64,000 bases of DNA from Hymenobacter edaphi (GCF_003258365.1 NZ_QHKM01000005.1:62001-126000); one strand, 5' to 3'; counted from the stretch's first letter, positions 25,275-34,843 are shown. Translations and numbers: made by a program. The notes: generated by a model not told the origin, from the sequence alone.

Positions 25275-26657
25275 ATGCGCAAGGCTTTGACCTACTTGAC
25301 TCAGCTTCTCCGAACCCTACTCCTGCTGCTGGCACTGGCCGTTTCGTCGCCGGGGCGGGCCTCGTCGCTGCCGACGAAAGTCAGCATCACTGACGAAACC
25401 TTCGCCGGCTATTACGGCACGTATATCTACCGCTACGAGTTGGTGGCCGGGCCCGACGGCTACCGCCTGTACCGCACGCTGCGGCAGGAAAACAAGCTTG
25501 TGGACTCGCTGCGGCACTTCCTGAAAGTGGTAGACCGCGCCGCGGTTAGGCGCCTGGCCTGGGAGGCCACCCACCGCCGGCGCCGCCTGACCCTGTCTGA
25601 CCTGGGCCTACGCTACGAGGAGTTTGGCCAGCCGCGGCTGCTCGACTCGCTGCGGCATATGCGCCGCTCCTGGAACGCCCGGCAGTTGGCCCTGGCGCGG
25701 CAGGAGCTGGCCAGGCCGGCGAACATCGACTACGCCATCCGGCGGTACGTGCTGAGGTACCACTACGCCGTCATGCACCGCTCGACCAACACCAGTTTCC
25801 GCCTCCGGTTGGAATACCCGCACAAAACCATTGTCCTGAAAGCCAGCCAGCAGCCACTCGGCCTGCCCTGGCGCGACGCCCACGACCGGGTGTTTTACAA
25901 CCCCGGCCTGGCGCCCTTGCTGCTGGCGCTGCTGCCCGCCACCGAAAGCGGCACTACCTTCTACTTCGAGCGCCACGACCTGCTGCTGGCGTTGGCGCGC
26001 CAGATTTACGCCGACCGCTGCGCGCAAAAGCTCAACGCCCTGACCTACTTAAACTTTCAGCCGGCCCTGGCGCGGCTGGCCGGCCGCTACCCCATAGCCG
26101 ACGCGCAGGAGGACCCGGGCTCGTACGACTGGCAGTGGCAGGGTGAGCCGCGCCTGACCTGCACCGCCCGCGACCCCGCCCTACCCGCCGGCGTGAGCCT
26201 GTTTGTGTCGCTGACCATTCAGGACGACGGCCAGTTGTTTCCCCCCGACTCGCTGCTGCGCAAAGCCGATTACTACCTCGGGCAGTTGCGCCTGGTGCCG
26301 TTTCTGCTGGATTTTGTGGCCGCCCACCCGGCCCGCCGGCTGGCCGTGTCGTTCAACAACACCACTTCCGTCAGCCGGCGCATCCGGGACGAGCAGCGCG
26401 ATAAAGCGCTGCCGGAGCAGGCCTGTCTGCCCAACGCCACCGATGCTTACCTGGACCGCTGCGTCTCGTTCGAGTTGCGGGATGAGGACGGAAACTACGC
26501 CCGCTGTCTGCTTACGCCGGAGCTGGAGGTAATCGTGCGCCATTTCGGGGGCGACCGGGTGTACCGCTACACCCGCGAGCAGCTGGGCCGCACCGAGCCC
26601 GGCCTGAGCTACCCCTGTGCGCGCCTGGACCGCAACGGCAACCTGAAAAAACAGTAA
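25275..26657 (+). CDS. Exported protein of unknown function
   Basis: 460 aa with a clear signal peptide (RTLLLLLALAVSSPGRAS). The mature part is rich in Leu, Arg and Tyr, with alternating strand-like segments (YRYELVAGPDGYRLYRTLRQ, SFRLRLEYPHKTIVLKAS) and a C-terminal region with four scattered Cys. I recognise no family. It is 10 bp upstream of the carboxylesterase gene and probably cotranscribed with it. The start is at 25275 directly before the signal peptide. The preceding 207-bp gap after ggt holds no recognisable signal. Confidence 0.65.
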   Translation: MRKALTYLTQLLRTLLLLLALAVSSPGRASSLPTKVSITDETFAGYYGTYIYRYELVAGPDGYRLYRTLRQENKLVDSLRHFLKVVDRAAVRRLAWEATHRRRRLTLSDLGLRYEEFGQPRLLDSLRHMRRSWNARQLALARQELARPANIDYAIRRYVLRYHYAVMHRSTNTSFRLRLEYPHKTIVLKASQQPLGLPWRDAHDRVFYNPGLAPLLLALLPATESGTTFYFERHDLLLALARQIYADRCAQKLNALTYLNFQPALARLAGRYPIADAQEDPGSYDWQWQGEPRLTCTARDPALPAGVSLFVSLTIQDDGQLFPPDSLLRKADYYLGQLRLVPFLLDFVAAHPARRLAVSFNNTTSVSRRIRDEQRDKALPEQACLPNATDAYLDRCVSFELRDEDGNYARCLLTPELEVIVRHFGGDRVYRYTREQLGRTEPGLSYPCARLDRNGNLKKQ

Positions 26658-26667
26658 GCAGGACAGC

Positions 26668-28026
26668 ATGACGACTTCTGACTTTGCCCAGTTCGACGCC
26701 CCCGCCGGCCGCATCATCGGCCGCCGCGACGGGGCCGTGCTGCGCGCGCAGGGCATCCGCTACGCCCGCGCCGCCCGCTTTCAGCCGCCGGTGCCCGAGC
26801 CGCCCTCGGCTGCGCCCATCCCGGCCCGGCAGCCCGGCCCGGCCTGCCCGCAGGCGCCCGATCAGCTGCTGGCCCAGGCGCTGGGCGACTTCTGGGCCGG
26901 GGCGCGCTTCGACGAGGACTGCCTGCACCTTTCCGTGACCACGCCCGCCGACCGCCGGCCCGCCGAGCAGCTGCCGGTGCTGGTCTGGATTCACGGCGGC
27001 TCCTACGTGACCGGCGCCGGCGACCTGCCCTTCTACGACCCGGCCCGGCTGGTGGCCGAGCAGCGCGTGGTGGTGGTGGCCGTGACGTACCGGCTGGGCC
27101 TGTTCGGCTTTCTGGGCCAGCAGGGCGGCACGCCGCCCAACCTGGGCCTGCTCGATCTGCTGGAAGCCCTGCGCTGGGTGCAGCGCAACATCGCGGCCTT
27201 CGGCGGCGACGCGGCCTGCGTGACCCTGCTCGGCCACTCCTCGGGCGGCGACGCGGCGGCCCACCTGCTGGTGGCGCGGGGCGCGGCGGGGCTGTTCCGG
27301 CGCGTCATTCTGCACAGCGCGCCGTTGGGCCTAGCCCCGGGCCGCGCCCCGCTCACGCGGGCCATGACGGCCGCCGTGGGCGCCTTGCCCGGCGCGGCTA
27401 CGCCCGCCGACGTGCTGGCCCGCGAGCCGCAGGCCTGGCGGGCGGCCCGGCGCTTCGGCCTGAAAGCCGGCATGCCCTTCGGCACCCAGTACGGCGCCGA
27501 GCCGCTGCCGCCCGAAGCCGACCTCGACGCGGCCTGGCGGGCGGCCGCGGCCCGCGTCGATGTGCTCATCGGCACCACGGCGGAGGAAGTGCGCTTCTTC
27601 GCCGTCATCGACCCGAAATTCCGGTGGCTGGGCCGGGTGCCGCTGCTGGGCCGGCCGGCGGTGCGCCTGCTGGTCGAGCAGGTGTCGCGGCGCATCTACG
27701 GCGCCCCGGCCGATGCCTTTGCCCGGCGCCACGCCGCGGCCGGGGGGCGCGCCTACCGCTTCACGCTCACCTACCAGGCGCCCGGCAGCGCGTTCGGGGC
27801 GGCCCACACCGTTGATTTGCCGTTTTTGCTGGGCACCGAAGCCACCTGGGCCCGGGTACCCCTGCTCGGCCGCGCCGACTGGGCCGAAATCGACCGGGCC
27901 GGGCGGCAGCTGCGGCAGCTCTGGGTTGAGTTTGCCCGCCGCGGCCAACTGCCCGAGCAGGCCACCATTCCCGGCGTGCTGGCCCTGCACCGGGTGCGGC
28001 CGGCCACCGGGGCCGCTCCCGGCTAG
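26668..28026 (+). CDS. Type B carboxylesterase
   Basis: 452 aa, no signal peptide. Typical carboxylesterase-B landmarks: GIRYARAARFQPP, FDEDCLHLSV, LPVLVWIHGGSYVTGAG (oxyanion hole), VVVVAVTYRLGLFGFL, NLGLLDLLEALRWVQRNIAAFGGD, nucleophile Ser in GHSSGGDAAAHLL and catalytic His in FGAAHTVDLPFLLG. The nucleophile elbow is GHSSGG rather than the usual GESAGA, and the protein is about 50 residues shorter than most members. Substrate is not predictable. It begins 10 bp after the unknown exported protein gene. Confidence 0.85.
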   Translation: MTTSDFAQFDAPAGRIIGRRDGAVLRAQGIRYARAARFQPPVPEPPSAAPIPARQPGPACPQAPDQLLAQALGDFWAGARFDEDCLHLSVTTPADRRPAEQLPVLVWIHGGSYVTGAGDLPFYDPARLVAEQRVVVVAVTYRLGLFGFLGQQGGTPPNLGLLDLLEALRWVQRNIAAFGGDAACVTLLGHSSGGDAAAHLLVARGAAGLFRRVILHSAPLGLAPGRAPLTRAMTAAVGALPGAATPADVLAREPQAWRAARRFGLKAGMPFGTQYGAEPLPPEADLDAAWRAAAARVDVLIGTTAEEVRFFAVIDPKFRWLGRVPLLGRPAVRLLVEQVSRRIYGAPADAFARRHAAAGGRAYRFTLTYQAPGSAFGAAHTVDLPFLLGTEATWARVPLLGRADWAEIDRAGRQLRQLWVEFARRGQLPEQATIPGVLALHRVRPATGAAPG

Positions 28027-28107
28027 CCCCGGCGGCCGGGCCGCTTGGCGGCGCGTGAACGGCGCGGCTTTGCACCGCCGCCCGCCCGGCGGCGGCCCCA
28101 AAGCCTG

Positions 28108-28115
28108 TATTTTGC
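28108..28115 (+). promoter_or_regulatory. TATTTTGC promoter-like sequence before the secreted GH31 gene
   Basis: TATTTTGC lies 27 bp before the ATG at 28143. The same octamer occurs before two other starts in the window (minus strand near 12955-12948 and plus strand near 49970). It resembles the TAnnTTTG element shortened by one base. Function is inferred from position. Confidence 0.3.
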
Positions 28116-28142
28116 GGCGCCCACGCCTTTCCCGCCTCCCCG

Positions 28143-31100
28143 ATGCCGACCCGTCTTCGCCGCCTGCTGCCCCTGCTGGTGCTTTCCGCTTTGAGCACGC
28201 CCGCGCGGGCCCAGCGCGAAGGCGGCAGTCCGCCTACCCAGGACCCATTCGGGCGGCGCGAAACGCCGGTGCCGACGCGCGCCATCGGCAATTACCGCAG
28301 CCATTCGTACCAAAACGGCACCCTGACCATCCGCAGCACTGACGGGGCTACCCTGCGCGTGCGGCCCTGGGCCGAGGGCGTGGTGCGGGTGGAATTGTAC
28401 CCCGCCGGCCAGCCCGTGCGCCCCGATTCGTCGCTGAGCGTGGTGCAGGCGCCGCAGGTCCGCACCTTCACATGCCGACCGGGCTGCGATGGTCCGCCAA
28501 TGCTCGCTGAGGTGGCCCGCTACGGCCCTGACATCTGCTCCGGCGTTTTCAACACGCCCGCGGCCGTAGAGCTGCACCACGACTGCTACACCGTGGTGGT
28601 GCAGAAAAACCCGTTACGCGTGAGCTACCAGCGCGCCCAGGGCGAAACTGTAGCGCAGGAAGCCGGCGGCGCGTTCGAGCAGCTCGGCGGGGCGGGCGGC
28701 ACCGGCGTCAGCTTCCGGCTTCAGCCCGACGAGCACCTCTACGGCACCGGCTCCCGGGCCCTGCCCCTGGACCGCCGCGGGCGCCGGCTCATCCTCTACA
28801 ACGAAGCCCACTACGGCTACCAGAACGGCGAGCCGACGCTGAACCTGACCCTGCCCACGGTGCTCAGCAGCCGGGGCTACCTGCTCTTCTTCGACCACCA
28901 CGCACCCGGCACCCTCGACCTGGGCGCGACGGATAAAAACGTGCTCGAATACCGCGGCGAGGGGCTGCGCAGCCTGGCTTATTTCATCGTGGCCGGCGAC
29001 TCCTACGCCGAAATCCTGAGCCGCTACACCGCCCTCACCGGCCGGCAGCCGCTGCCGCCGCGCTGGGGCCTGGGCCTGCTGCAAAGCCGCTTCGGCTACA
29101 AATCCGAAGCCGAAATGCTGCAGGTGGCGCGCCGCATGCGCCAGGCCGATTTCCCGCTCGACGCGCTGGTGCTCGACCTCTACTGGTTTGGCGGCACCCG
29201 GCAGCAGGGCGACTTCCGTTGGGCGCCCGCCGGCTTCCCCGACCCGCGCCGCCTGACGCGCCGCCTCGACTCGCTGGGCATCAAGACCCTGCTGATTTCG
29301 GAGCCCTACGTGATGCGCGCCTCCCTGAACGACGCGCTGGTGCGCCGCCAGGGCCTGGTGGGGCGCGACGCGGCCGGACAGCCCTACACCGTGGAGTCGT
29401 TCTGGGCCGGGCCCGCCACCTTGCTGGATATGTACCGCCCCGCCGCCCGCCAGTGGCTGTGGGAGCAGTACGCCCGGCTGAAGCAGGACGGCGTGGCCGG
29501 CTGGTGGACCGACCTCGGCGAGCCGGAAAACCAGCCCGCCGACATGTACTACGACGCCGGCCCGACGCGCCGCACCCACAACGGCTACGGGCAGCGGTGG
29601 GCCAGCATCCTAAGCGAAGGCTACGCCCGCCACTACCCCCAGGAGCGCCTGTTCAACCTCGCCCGCTCGGGCTGGGCCGGGGTGCAGCGCCACTCCGTGT
29701 TTCCCTGGTCGGGCGACGTGAACCGGTCCTGGTCGGGCCTGCAGGCGCAGGTGCCCATCATGCTCAGCCTGGGCCTGGGCGGGGTGGGCTACATGCATTC
29801 CGACGCGGGCGGTTTCGGCGTGGGCCCCACCGACCCTGAGCTGTACACGCGCTGGCTGCAGCTGGCCAGCCTTGGGCCCATTCTGCGGCCCCACGGCGGC
29901 CCCGAAGTGCCCCCGGAGCCCTACCAGTGGCCGCCCGCCACCCAGGCCGCCGTGCGTCCCTACACCCACCTGCGCTACCGCCTGCTGCCCTACCTCTACT
30001 CCCTGGCCTGGGAAAACGCGCAGACCGGCACCCCGCTGGCCCGGCCTCTGAATTATGGCGCAACGGCGGTGCAGGCCGACGTCGAGCAAGGCCTGTCGGC
30101 GGAAGAGCTGGCGGCGGGCCTGGCCGATGCCTGGCAGGAAACGGGCAACTGGCAGGCCGACACGGCGGCTATGCGCGAAGAAGCCCGCCACGACGCGGCC
30201 CGCGCCCGGCAGCCCGCCGAGCCCACCTGGAGCTGGAGCACCAATGCCTCCAGCGCCTGGGGCGCCGAGAAGTTGCGGGCCAATCGGCGCCAGGCCTTTC
30301 GGCGCGACAACGCCCCGTCGCTGACCGACGTCAACGACCAGTTCTTCCTCGGTTCCAACCTGCTGGTGGCCCCAGTGCTGCAGCCCGGGCAGCGCCGCCG
30401 CAACGTGGTGCTGCCCGCCGGCACCTGGATAGACTTCGACTCGCACGAAACCCTCCCCGGCGGCCAGACGGTGGGCCGCCCGGCCCCGCTGCACCACCTG
30501 CCGCTGCTGGTGCGGGCCGGCGCCTTCGTGCCCCTTACCCGCTACCGCCCCAGCACCGCCCTTTACCGCCCCGACACCCTGCAGGTGCAGTACTTCGCCG
30601 ACCCCGCAGCCGGTACCACCGCCTTCACCGCGTACGACGACGACGGCCGCACTGCCGCTCCCGCCGCCTACCAACTGCTGACGCTGCAGGGCGTCGTGGC
30701 CGGCGCGCAGGCCAGCATCACGGCCACGCTTACCGGGTTTGCGCCACCCGGCGCGGCGTCCACCCAGCGAGTAATCGAGCTGCTGCTGCCGCGGGTGGCC
30801 GCCACGCCCACGGCCGTGCTGCTGGCCGGGCGGCCCCTGCCGGCCGAGGCCTGGCGCTACGACGCGCCTGCCCGCAACCTGCACCTGCGCTTCACGCTGA
30901 ACGATACCAGTCGCCGCGCCAGCCTGACGGTGCAGGGCCTGCGCCTCGACCTCACGCCGGCCCGCTACCTCGACCCCGACGCGCTAACCCTGGAAGCGCC
31001 CACCGAGCGCACCCTGCGCGGCCGCACCACGCTGCGCTACACCGTGCACCGGCCCGGCCCCGGCCCCAGCCTGCGCCTGCTCGACAGCCGCGGCACGCTG

Positions 31101-31253
31101 GTACGCACTCTGGCCATCGACGGTACCACCGGCGCCCACTCCCTGGCCTGGGACGCCCGCAACGCGCAGGGCCACCCGGTGCCCGGCGGCGTGTACTGGG
31201 CCGAGCTGGCCGGGCAGCGGCAGCGCTTGGTGGTGCTGCCGCCTCAGCCCTAA
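28143..31253 (+). CDS. Secreted GH31 glycosidase with inserted segment and C-terminal FlgD-like Ig domain
   Basis: 1036 aa with a signal peptide (LLPLLVLSALSTPARAQ). GH31 landmarks: WGLGLLQSRFGYKS, DALVLDLYWFGG, nucleophile Asp457 in WWTDLGEPE, and acid Asp near 525 in WSGDVNRSW, then GVGYMHSDAGGFG. Between the barrel end (ARPLNYGATAVQ) and the usual next motif (DVNDQFFLGSNLLVAPV) is an extra segment of about 85 residues encoded at 30070-30318, Ala/Glu/Trp-rich. The C-terminus (LRYTVHRPGPGPSLRLLD to YWAELAGQRQRLVV) is a FlgD-like Ig domain of the kind that carries T9SS signals. Likely an external alpha-glycosidase or transglycosidase; specificity not determined. Confidence 0.88.
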   Translation: MPTRLRRLLPLLVLSALSTPARAQREGGSPPTQDPFGRRETPVPTRAIGNYRSHSYQNGTLTIRSTDGATLRVRPWAEGVVRVELYPAGQPVRPDSSLSVVQAPQVRTFTCRPGCDGPPMLAEVARYGPDICSGVFNTPAAVELHHDCYTVVVQKNPLRVSYQRAQGETVAQEAGGAFEQLGGAGGTGVSFRLQPDEHLYGTGSRALPLDRRGRRLILYNEAHYGYQNGEPTLNLTLPTVLSSRGYLLFFDHHAPGTLDLGATDKNVLEYRGEGLRSLAYFIVAGDSYAEILSRYTALTGRQPLPPRWGLGLLQSRFGYKSEAEMLQVARRMRQADFPLDALVLDLYWFGGTRQQGDFRWAPAGFPDPRRLTRRLDSLGIKTLLISEPYVMRASLNDALVRRQGLVGRDAAGQPYTVESFWAGPATLLDMYRPAARQWLWEQYARLKQDGVAGWWTDLGEPENQPADMYYDAGPTRRTHNGYGQRWASILSEGYARHYPQERLFNLARSGWAGVQRHSVFPWSGDVNRSWSGLQAQVPIMLSLGLGGVGYMHSDAGGFGVGPTDPELYTRWLQLASLGPILRPHGGPEVPPEPYQWPPATQAAVRPYTHLRYRLLPYLYSLAWENAQTGTPLARPLNYGATAVQADVEQGLSAEELAAGLADAWQETGNWQADTAAMREEARHDAARARQPAEPTWSWSTNASSAWGAEKLRANRRQAFRRDNAPSLTDVNDQFFLGSNLLVAPVLQPGQRRRNVVLPAGTWIDFDSHETLPGGQTVGRPAPLHHLPLLVRAGAFVPLTRYRPSTALYRPDTLQVQYFADPAAGTTAFTAYDDDGRTAAPAAYQLLTLQGVVAGAQASITATLTGFAPPGAASTQRVIELLLPRVAATPTAVLLAGRPLPAEAWRYDAPARNLHLRFTLNDTSRRASLTVQGLRLDLTPARYLDPDALTLEAPTERTLRGRTTLRYTVHRPGPGPSLRLLDSRGTLVRTLAIDGTTGAHSLAWDARNAQGHPVPGGVYWAELAGQRQRLVVLPPQP

Positions 31254-31259
31254 GCCGCC

Positions 31260-31703
31260 ATGCAGCAGCTGTTCGACGACATCGTGCGGGTGTTCGTGGC
31301 TACCTGCCGCGCTACGGGCCTGAGCTACCCGGAGCTGAATATCCTGGTGTACTGCCTGCTCGCGCCCCTGAGCTGGCTGCTGGTGCTGGCCTTGCGCCGT
31401 CCCCGCCTTGGTGGCCCGCTGGTGCTGGGGGCCGCCCTGCTGATCGGCGCGCTGACGGTGGCGCGCCACCGCTTTGCGCCCTTCAGCCGCTGGTTCTACG
31501 ATTACAACATCCGGGTGCTGGAGCGGGCCGGGCGCTATACCGGCCTGGGCTACGTGGCCGTGTCGCTGCTGGTGGGCGTGGTGGTACCCGCCGTGGCCGT
31601 GCTGGTGTTGCTGGTGGTGCCGCGCCGGGCGGTGCTGCCGCTGGCGGCGGCGTTTGCGGCCCTGCTGCTCCTGTATTTCGTAGTGGGCTGGTTCGCGCTC
31701 TGA
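31260..31703 (+). CDS. Small membrane protein, unknown
   Basis: 147 aa with four likely transmembrane helices (LNILVYCLLAPLSWLLVLAL, GPLVLGAALLIGALTV, YVAVSLLVGVVVPAVAVLV, AAAFAALLLLYFVVGWF). Between helices 2 and 3 is a conserved-looking polar loop (RHRFAPFSRWFYDYNIRVLER). It starts 6 bp after the GH31 stop and 12 bp before the next membrane protein gene, so it is probably in one transcript with them. I recognise no family. Confidence 0.65.
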   Translation: MQQLFDDIVRVFVATCRATGLSYPELNILVYCLLAPLSWLLVLALRRPRLGGPLVLGAALLIGALTVARHRFAPFSRWFYDYNIRVLERAGRYTGLGYVAVSLLVGVVVPAVAVLVLLVVPRRAVLPLAAAFAALLLLYFVVGWFAL

Positions 31704-31715
31704 TATGCTCCGCCC

Positions 31716-32171
31716 ATGAAACGCAAACTCCGCGAGTGGCTGCGCCGCTACCTGCCGGCCGAAATCCTGTCGTTGCTGGCCACGCTGGCCGGGGCTTGGC
31801 TGGCCCTGGGGCTGACGCACAGCCGCGTGACGGCGGCGCTGGCGGGCACCTGGGCCGGCAACGTGCTCTACTTCGGCACCATTCTGCTCACCGACATGCA
31901 CCGGGCCCGGCAGCAGCGCCGCGCCGCCGGCCGGGGCTACGACTGGGCCACGTTCGGGCGCAACGTGCGCGCCCTGCTGGTGGAGTTCGGCGTGGCCGAG
32001 CTGGCCGACTCGCTGGTCATCCGGCCGGCGCTGATGTACTACCTGCCGCTGTGGCTGGGCCACTTTGCCGGGGGCGTGCTGCTGGCCAAGCTGCTGGCCG
32101 ATGTGACCTTCTACATCCCGGCCATTCTGAGCTACGAGCTAAGCAAAAAGCGCCTGCGTGACTTCCGCTGA
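31716..32171 (+). CDS. Small membrane protein, unknown
   Basis: 151 aa. A basic N-terminus (MKRKLREWLRRYLP) is followed by three to four hydrophobic segments (AEILSLLATLAGAWLALGL, ALAGTWAGNVLYFGTILL, LVIRPALMYYLPLWLGHFAGGVLLAKL, VTFYIPAILSY). The layout resembles GtrA-like or other small flippase-like membrane proteins, but I cannot assign a family. It sits between another membrane protein and the acyltransferase on the same strand with short gaps (12 and 51 bp). Confidence 0.65.
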   Translation: MKRKLREWLRRYLPAEILSLLATLAGAWLALGLTHSRVTAALAGTWAGNVLYFGTILLTDMHRARQQRRAAGRGYDWATFGRNVRALLVEFGVAELADSLVIRPALMYYLPLWLGHFAGGVLLAKLLADVTFYIPAILSYELSKKRLRDFR

Positions 32172-32222
32172 GCCTGGCCCGACGCCCCCTATCTTGCCGG
32201 TTCCGTTACCGCCTTCGCGCCC

Positions 32223-33341
32223 ATGTTTGCCCCTACGCTAGCCTCCCCGCCTTCGGCGGCCACCACCGCCCGCGCTTACCTGCCGGCCCTGACGGGCGTG
32301 CGCGCCCTGGCCGCTTACCTCGTGTGCCTGCATCACCAGAATCCGTTTCCGGCGGGCACGTGGCCCAACGACGCGCTGCGCGAGTTTCACGTGGGCGTAC
32401 CGCTGTTCTTCGTGCTCAGCGGGTTTCTCATCACCCTGCGCTACTTCGGCGCCGAGCAGTGGACGGGCCGCTGGTGGCGCCGCTACCTGCGCAACCGGGT
32501 GGCGCGCATCTACCCGATGTTTTTTCTGCTGACCACGCTCACCTACGCGGTGGTCTTCCTCGAAAAGGGCCCCAGCGTGTTCCGCAGCTGGCTGCTGAAC
32601 GTGACCTTCCTCAGCGGCTTTTTCGACGACTACAAGTACACCGGCATTCAGCAGGGCTGGACGCTGACGGTGGAGGAATGCTTCTACCTGGTTGCGCCCC
32701 TGGCCTTTGCGCTGCTGCGCCGGCGTCCGCGCCTGCTGTGGCTGCTGCCGCTGGCCCTGCTGGGCGGGGGCGTGGTGCTCGTCAACACGCTGGGGCGGCT
32801 GGAGCACCACGGCCTGTTCGGCAACTACCTGTTCATGCTGCTGTTCACCTTCTTCGGCCGGGCGGTGGAGTTCTTTGCGGGCGTGCAGCTGGCGCTGTGG
32901 TACCGCCGCGGCCTGCTGCGCCCGGCCCGGGGGCTGCTCACCGCCGCGGGCCTGCTGCTGCTGGCGGCCGTAGTGGCCGCACTGGCGGCCGTGCGCGGCC
33001 CCGCCGACGAGTTTGGGCAGGAAACGCCCTGGGGCGTGGTGCTCAACAACGCGGTGCTTCCCGGCGGCATCCTGCTGCTCTACGCCGGCCTGCTCACCGA
33101 GCGCACCTGGCTTAGCCGCCTGCTGGGCACGCGCCCGCTGCAGGTGCTGGGCAAAAGCTCCTACGTGTTTTACCTTATCCACGTGGGCGTGCTGCAGCAG
33201 TGGCTGAAGCACCACGTCAGCGCCAGTGCCGGCCTCGGGTTCGTGCTGCTGAACCTGCTGGCCATCGGCCTGTACTACCTGGTGGAGCAGCCGCTGAACC
33301 GCTGGCTGCGGGCCCCTTCCGCCGCCGATCAGGCGGCTTAG
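32223..33341 (+). CDS. Membrane acyltransferase, OafA/YrhL (acyltransferase 3) family
   Basis: 372 aa with about ten transmembrane segments. Conserved acyltransferase-3 features: LTGVRALAAYLVCLHHQN (RALA and catalytic His), EFHVGVPLFFVLSGFLIT, the RYLRNRVARIYPMFFLL arginine segment, and GWTLTVEECFYLVAPL. These enzymes transfer acyl groups, often acetyl, to extracytoplasmic sugars such as O-antigen, peptidoglycan or exopolysaccharide. The substrate is unknown here. It follows two membrane protein genes and converges on the T9SS propeller-like gene. Confidence 0.9.
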   Translation: MFAPTLASPPSAATTARAYLPALTGVRALAAYLVCLHHQNPFPAGTWPNDALREFHVGVPLFFVLSGFLITLRYFGAEQWTGRWWRRYLRNRVARIYPMFFLLTTLTYAVVFLEKGPSVFRSWLLNVTFLSGFFDDYKYTGIQQGWTLTVEECFYLVAPLAFALLRRRPRLLWLLPLALLGGGVVLVNTLGRLEHHGLFGNYLFMLLFTFFGRAVEFFAGVQLALWYRRGLLRPARGLLTAAGLLLLAAVVAALAAVRGPADEFGQETPWGVVLNNAVLPGGILLLYAGLLTERTWLSRLLGTRPLQVLGKSSYVFYLIHVGVLQQWLKHHVSASAGLGFVLLNLLAIGLYYLVEQPLNRWLRAPSAADQAA

Positions 33342-33356
33342 GCAGCCCATAGCCTT

Positions 33357-34787
33357 CTATTGCACCAGGAGCTGGTGGCTGAGTAGCCGGCCCTGATGCT
33401 GCACGCGCAGCACGTAGCAGCCCGGCGCCAGCCCCGTCACATCCAGCGGCAGGCGCCCGCCGCCGGCCGGCACCGCCCCGGCCCCGAAACGCCGCACGCG
33501 CTGCCCCAACGCGTTGTGCAGGGTAGCTTCCACCGGCCCCGGCCGCAGGCCCCCGGGCACCAGCAGCACGGCCTGTTCCCGCGCCGGACTGGGATACAAG
33601 GCCCAGCCTTCCCGGGCCCACGCCGCCGCGCTGGGCGTCAGCAGGCCGCGGGTGCGGTAGATGGCGGCCCGCCCAAGAGTGCGGCTGCCGTCGCCGGTGC
33701 GCGTGAAGGCGCCGCCCGCAATGACATCGTTGCCGGCCGTCAGGTCGAGCGCGAATACGTAGCCCGACAAGCCAAAAATGCTCAATCCGCTCCCCATGGG
33801 CTGCCAGGTGGAGCCGTCCCAGCGCCCGATGTAGTCGCACAGCGGGTTGCCCCCGGCGTTTTCGAAATAGCCGCCCACCACGAGCTGCCCGTTGGGCGCC
33901 ACCACCACCGCCGACACGCGACCGAAGATGCCCGGCGCCACGGTCTGCCAGCTAGTGCCGTTCCAGCGGGTCAGGCCGCCGGGCACTTCGCCGCCCGCCA
34001 AGATGGTGCCGCCGGCCTCCCGGGCAATGGTGCGCACGCTGGAGCCCGGGGCGCCCAGCCCGCCGCCCAGGGCCTGCCAGGCGCTGCCGGTCCAGCGCAC
34101 AATGCTCGTGGCCCCGGCCACGCCAAAGACGTTGCTGAAAGCCCCGCCCACCAGCAGGTCGCCGTTGGCATCGGTGGCCAGGGCGTACACGTCGCCGTTG
34201 AATTTGGCCCCGCCGCCCAGGCGCGTCCAGCTGCTGCCGTCCCAGCGCAGCAGGCCGCCGGCCGAGTTGGTGGCCGCGTCCAGCAGGATGCCGCCGGCTA
34301 TGATGTCGCCGTTGGGCAGCACCTTGATGGCATATACCCGCCCGTAGAGCTGGTTGCCGATGGCGTGCCAGCTGGTGCCGTCCCAGCGCGCAATACCGTC
34401 GGCATCGGGGTTGCCGCCCGCGTTGGCAAAATTACCGCCGACAATCAGGTCGCCGTTGGGCGCCACGGCAATGGCGTACACCGAGCCGGTGAGGCCGGGC
34501 CCGAGCGGCTGCCAGCTGCTGCCGTTCCAGCGGGCAATGTAGTCGGCATTGGGGCTGGTACCGGCATTGGTAAAATCCCCCCCGACGTAAATATCCCCGT
34601 TGGGTGCCTGCCGGACGGCGTGTACGTAGCTGCTCAAGCCGTTGCCCGGCCCCAGCAGCCCTTCCCAGTTTGCGTCGTCGGTGTTGGTCGGGCGCGGCCC
34701 TGCCGGTGCCTGGCCGGCCGCGGGCCGGCCAAGCGCCAGCAGCATACACACTTTCAATAATTTGCGCAGCAAACGATTGCCCAACAT
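33357..34787 (-). CDS. T9SS-sorted protein with delta-60-like propeller repeats
   Basis: 476 aa with a signal peptide (LLKVCMLLALGRPAAGQ). At least six repeats of about 55 residues follow the pattern APNGDIYVGGDFTNAG...YIARWNGSSWQPLG, a NG(D/Q)(I/L)xVGG strand followed by (R)W(D/N)GSxW. This is typical of beta-propeller surface proteins of Bacteroidota. The C-terminal 75 residues form a T9SS sorting domain (LYPSPAREQAVLLVPGG, GCYVLRVQHQGRL, ending HQLLVQ). Function is unknown, probably binding or adhesion. ATG 34787 is the only start giving a signal peptide; a much longer frame on this strand continuing to 38993 is antisense shadow. Confidence 0.82.
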   Translation of the reverse strand: MLGNRLLRKLLKVCMLLALGRPAAGQAPAGPRPTNTDDANWEGLLGPGNGLSSYVHAVRQAPNGDIYVGGDFTNAGTSPNADYIARWNGSSWQPLGPGLTGSVYAIAVAPNGDLIVGGNFANAGGNPDADGIARWDGTSWHAIGNQLYGRVYAIKVLPNGDIIAGGILLDAATNSAGGLLRWDGSSWTRLGGGAKFNGDVYALATDANGDLLVGGAFSNVFGVAGATSIVRWTGSAWQALGGGLGAPGSSVRTIAREAGGTILAGGEVPGGLTRWNGTSWQTVAPGIFGRVSAVVVAPNGQLVVGGYFENAGGNPLCDYIGRWDGSTWQPMGSGLSIFGLSGYVFALDLTAGNDVIAGGAFTRTGDGSRTLGRAAIYRTRGLLTPSAAAWAREGWALYPSPAREQAVLLVPGGLRPGPVEATLHNALGQRVRRFGAGAVPAGGGRLPLDVTGLAPGCYVLRVQHQGRLLSHQLLVQ

Positions 34788-34835
34788 GGAATCAGCTTGA
34801 ATAGGAGTCCGGAAACAGCAGGCCCAACCAACGCT

Positions 34836-34843
34836 CAAAAATA
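34836..34843 (-). promoter_or_regulatory. Candidate -7 element for the propeller-like T9SS gene
   Basis: On the minus strand the sequence is TATTTTTG, an exact TAnnTTTG match, 49 bp before the ATG at 34787. No correctly spaced TTG at -33 was found, so this is tentative. Confidence 0.35.
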
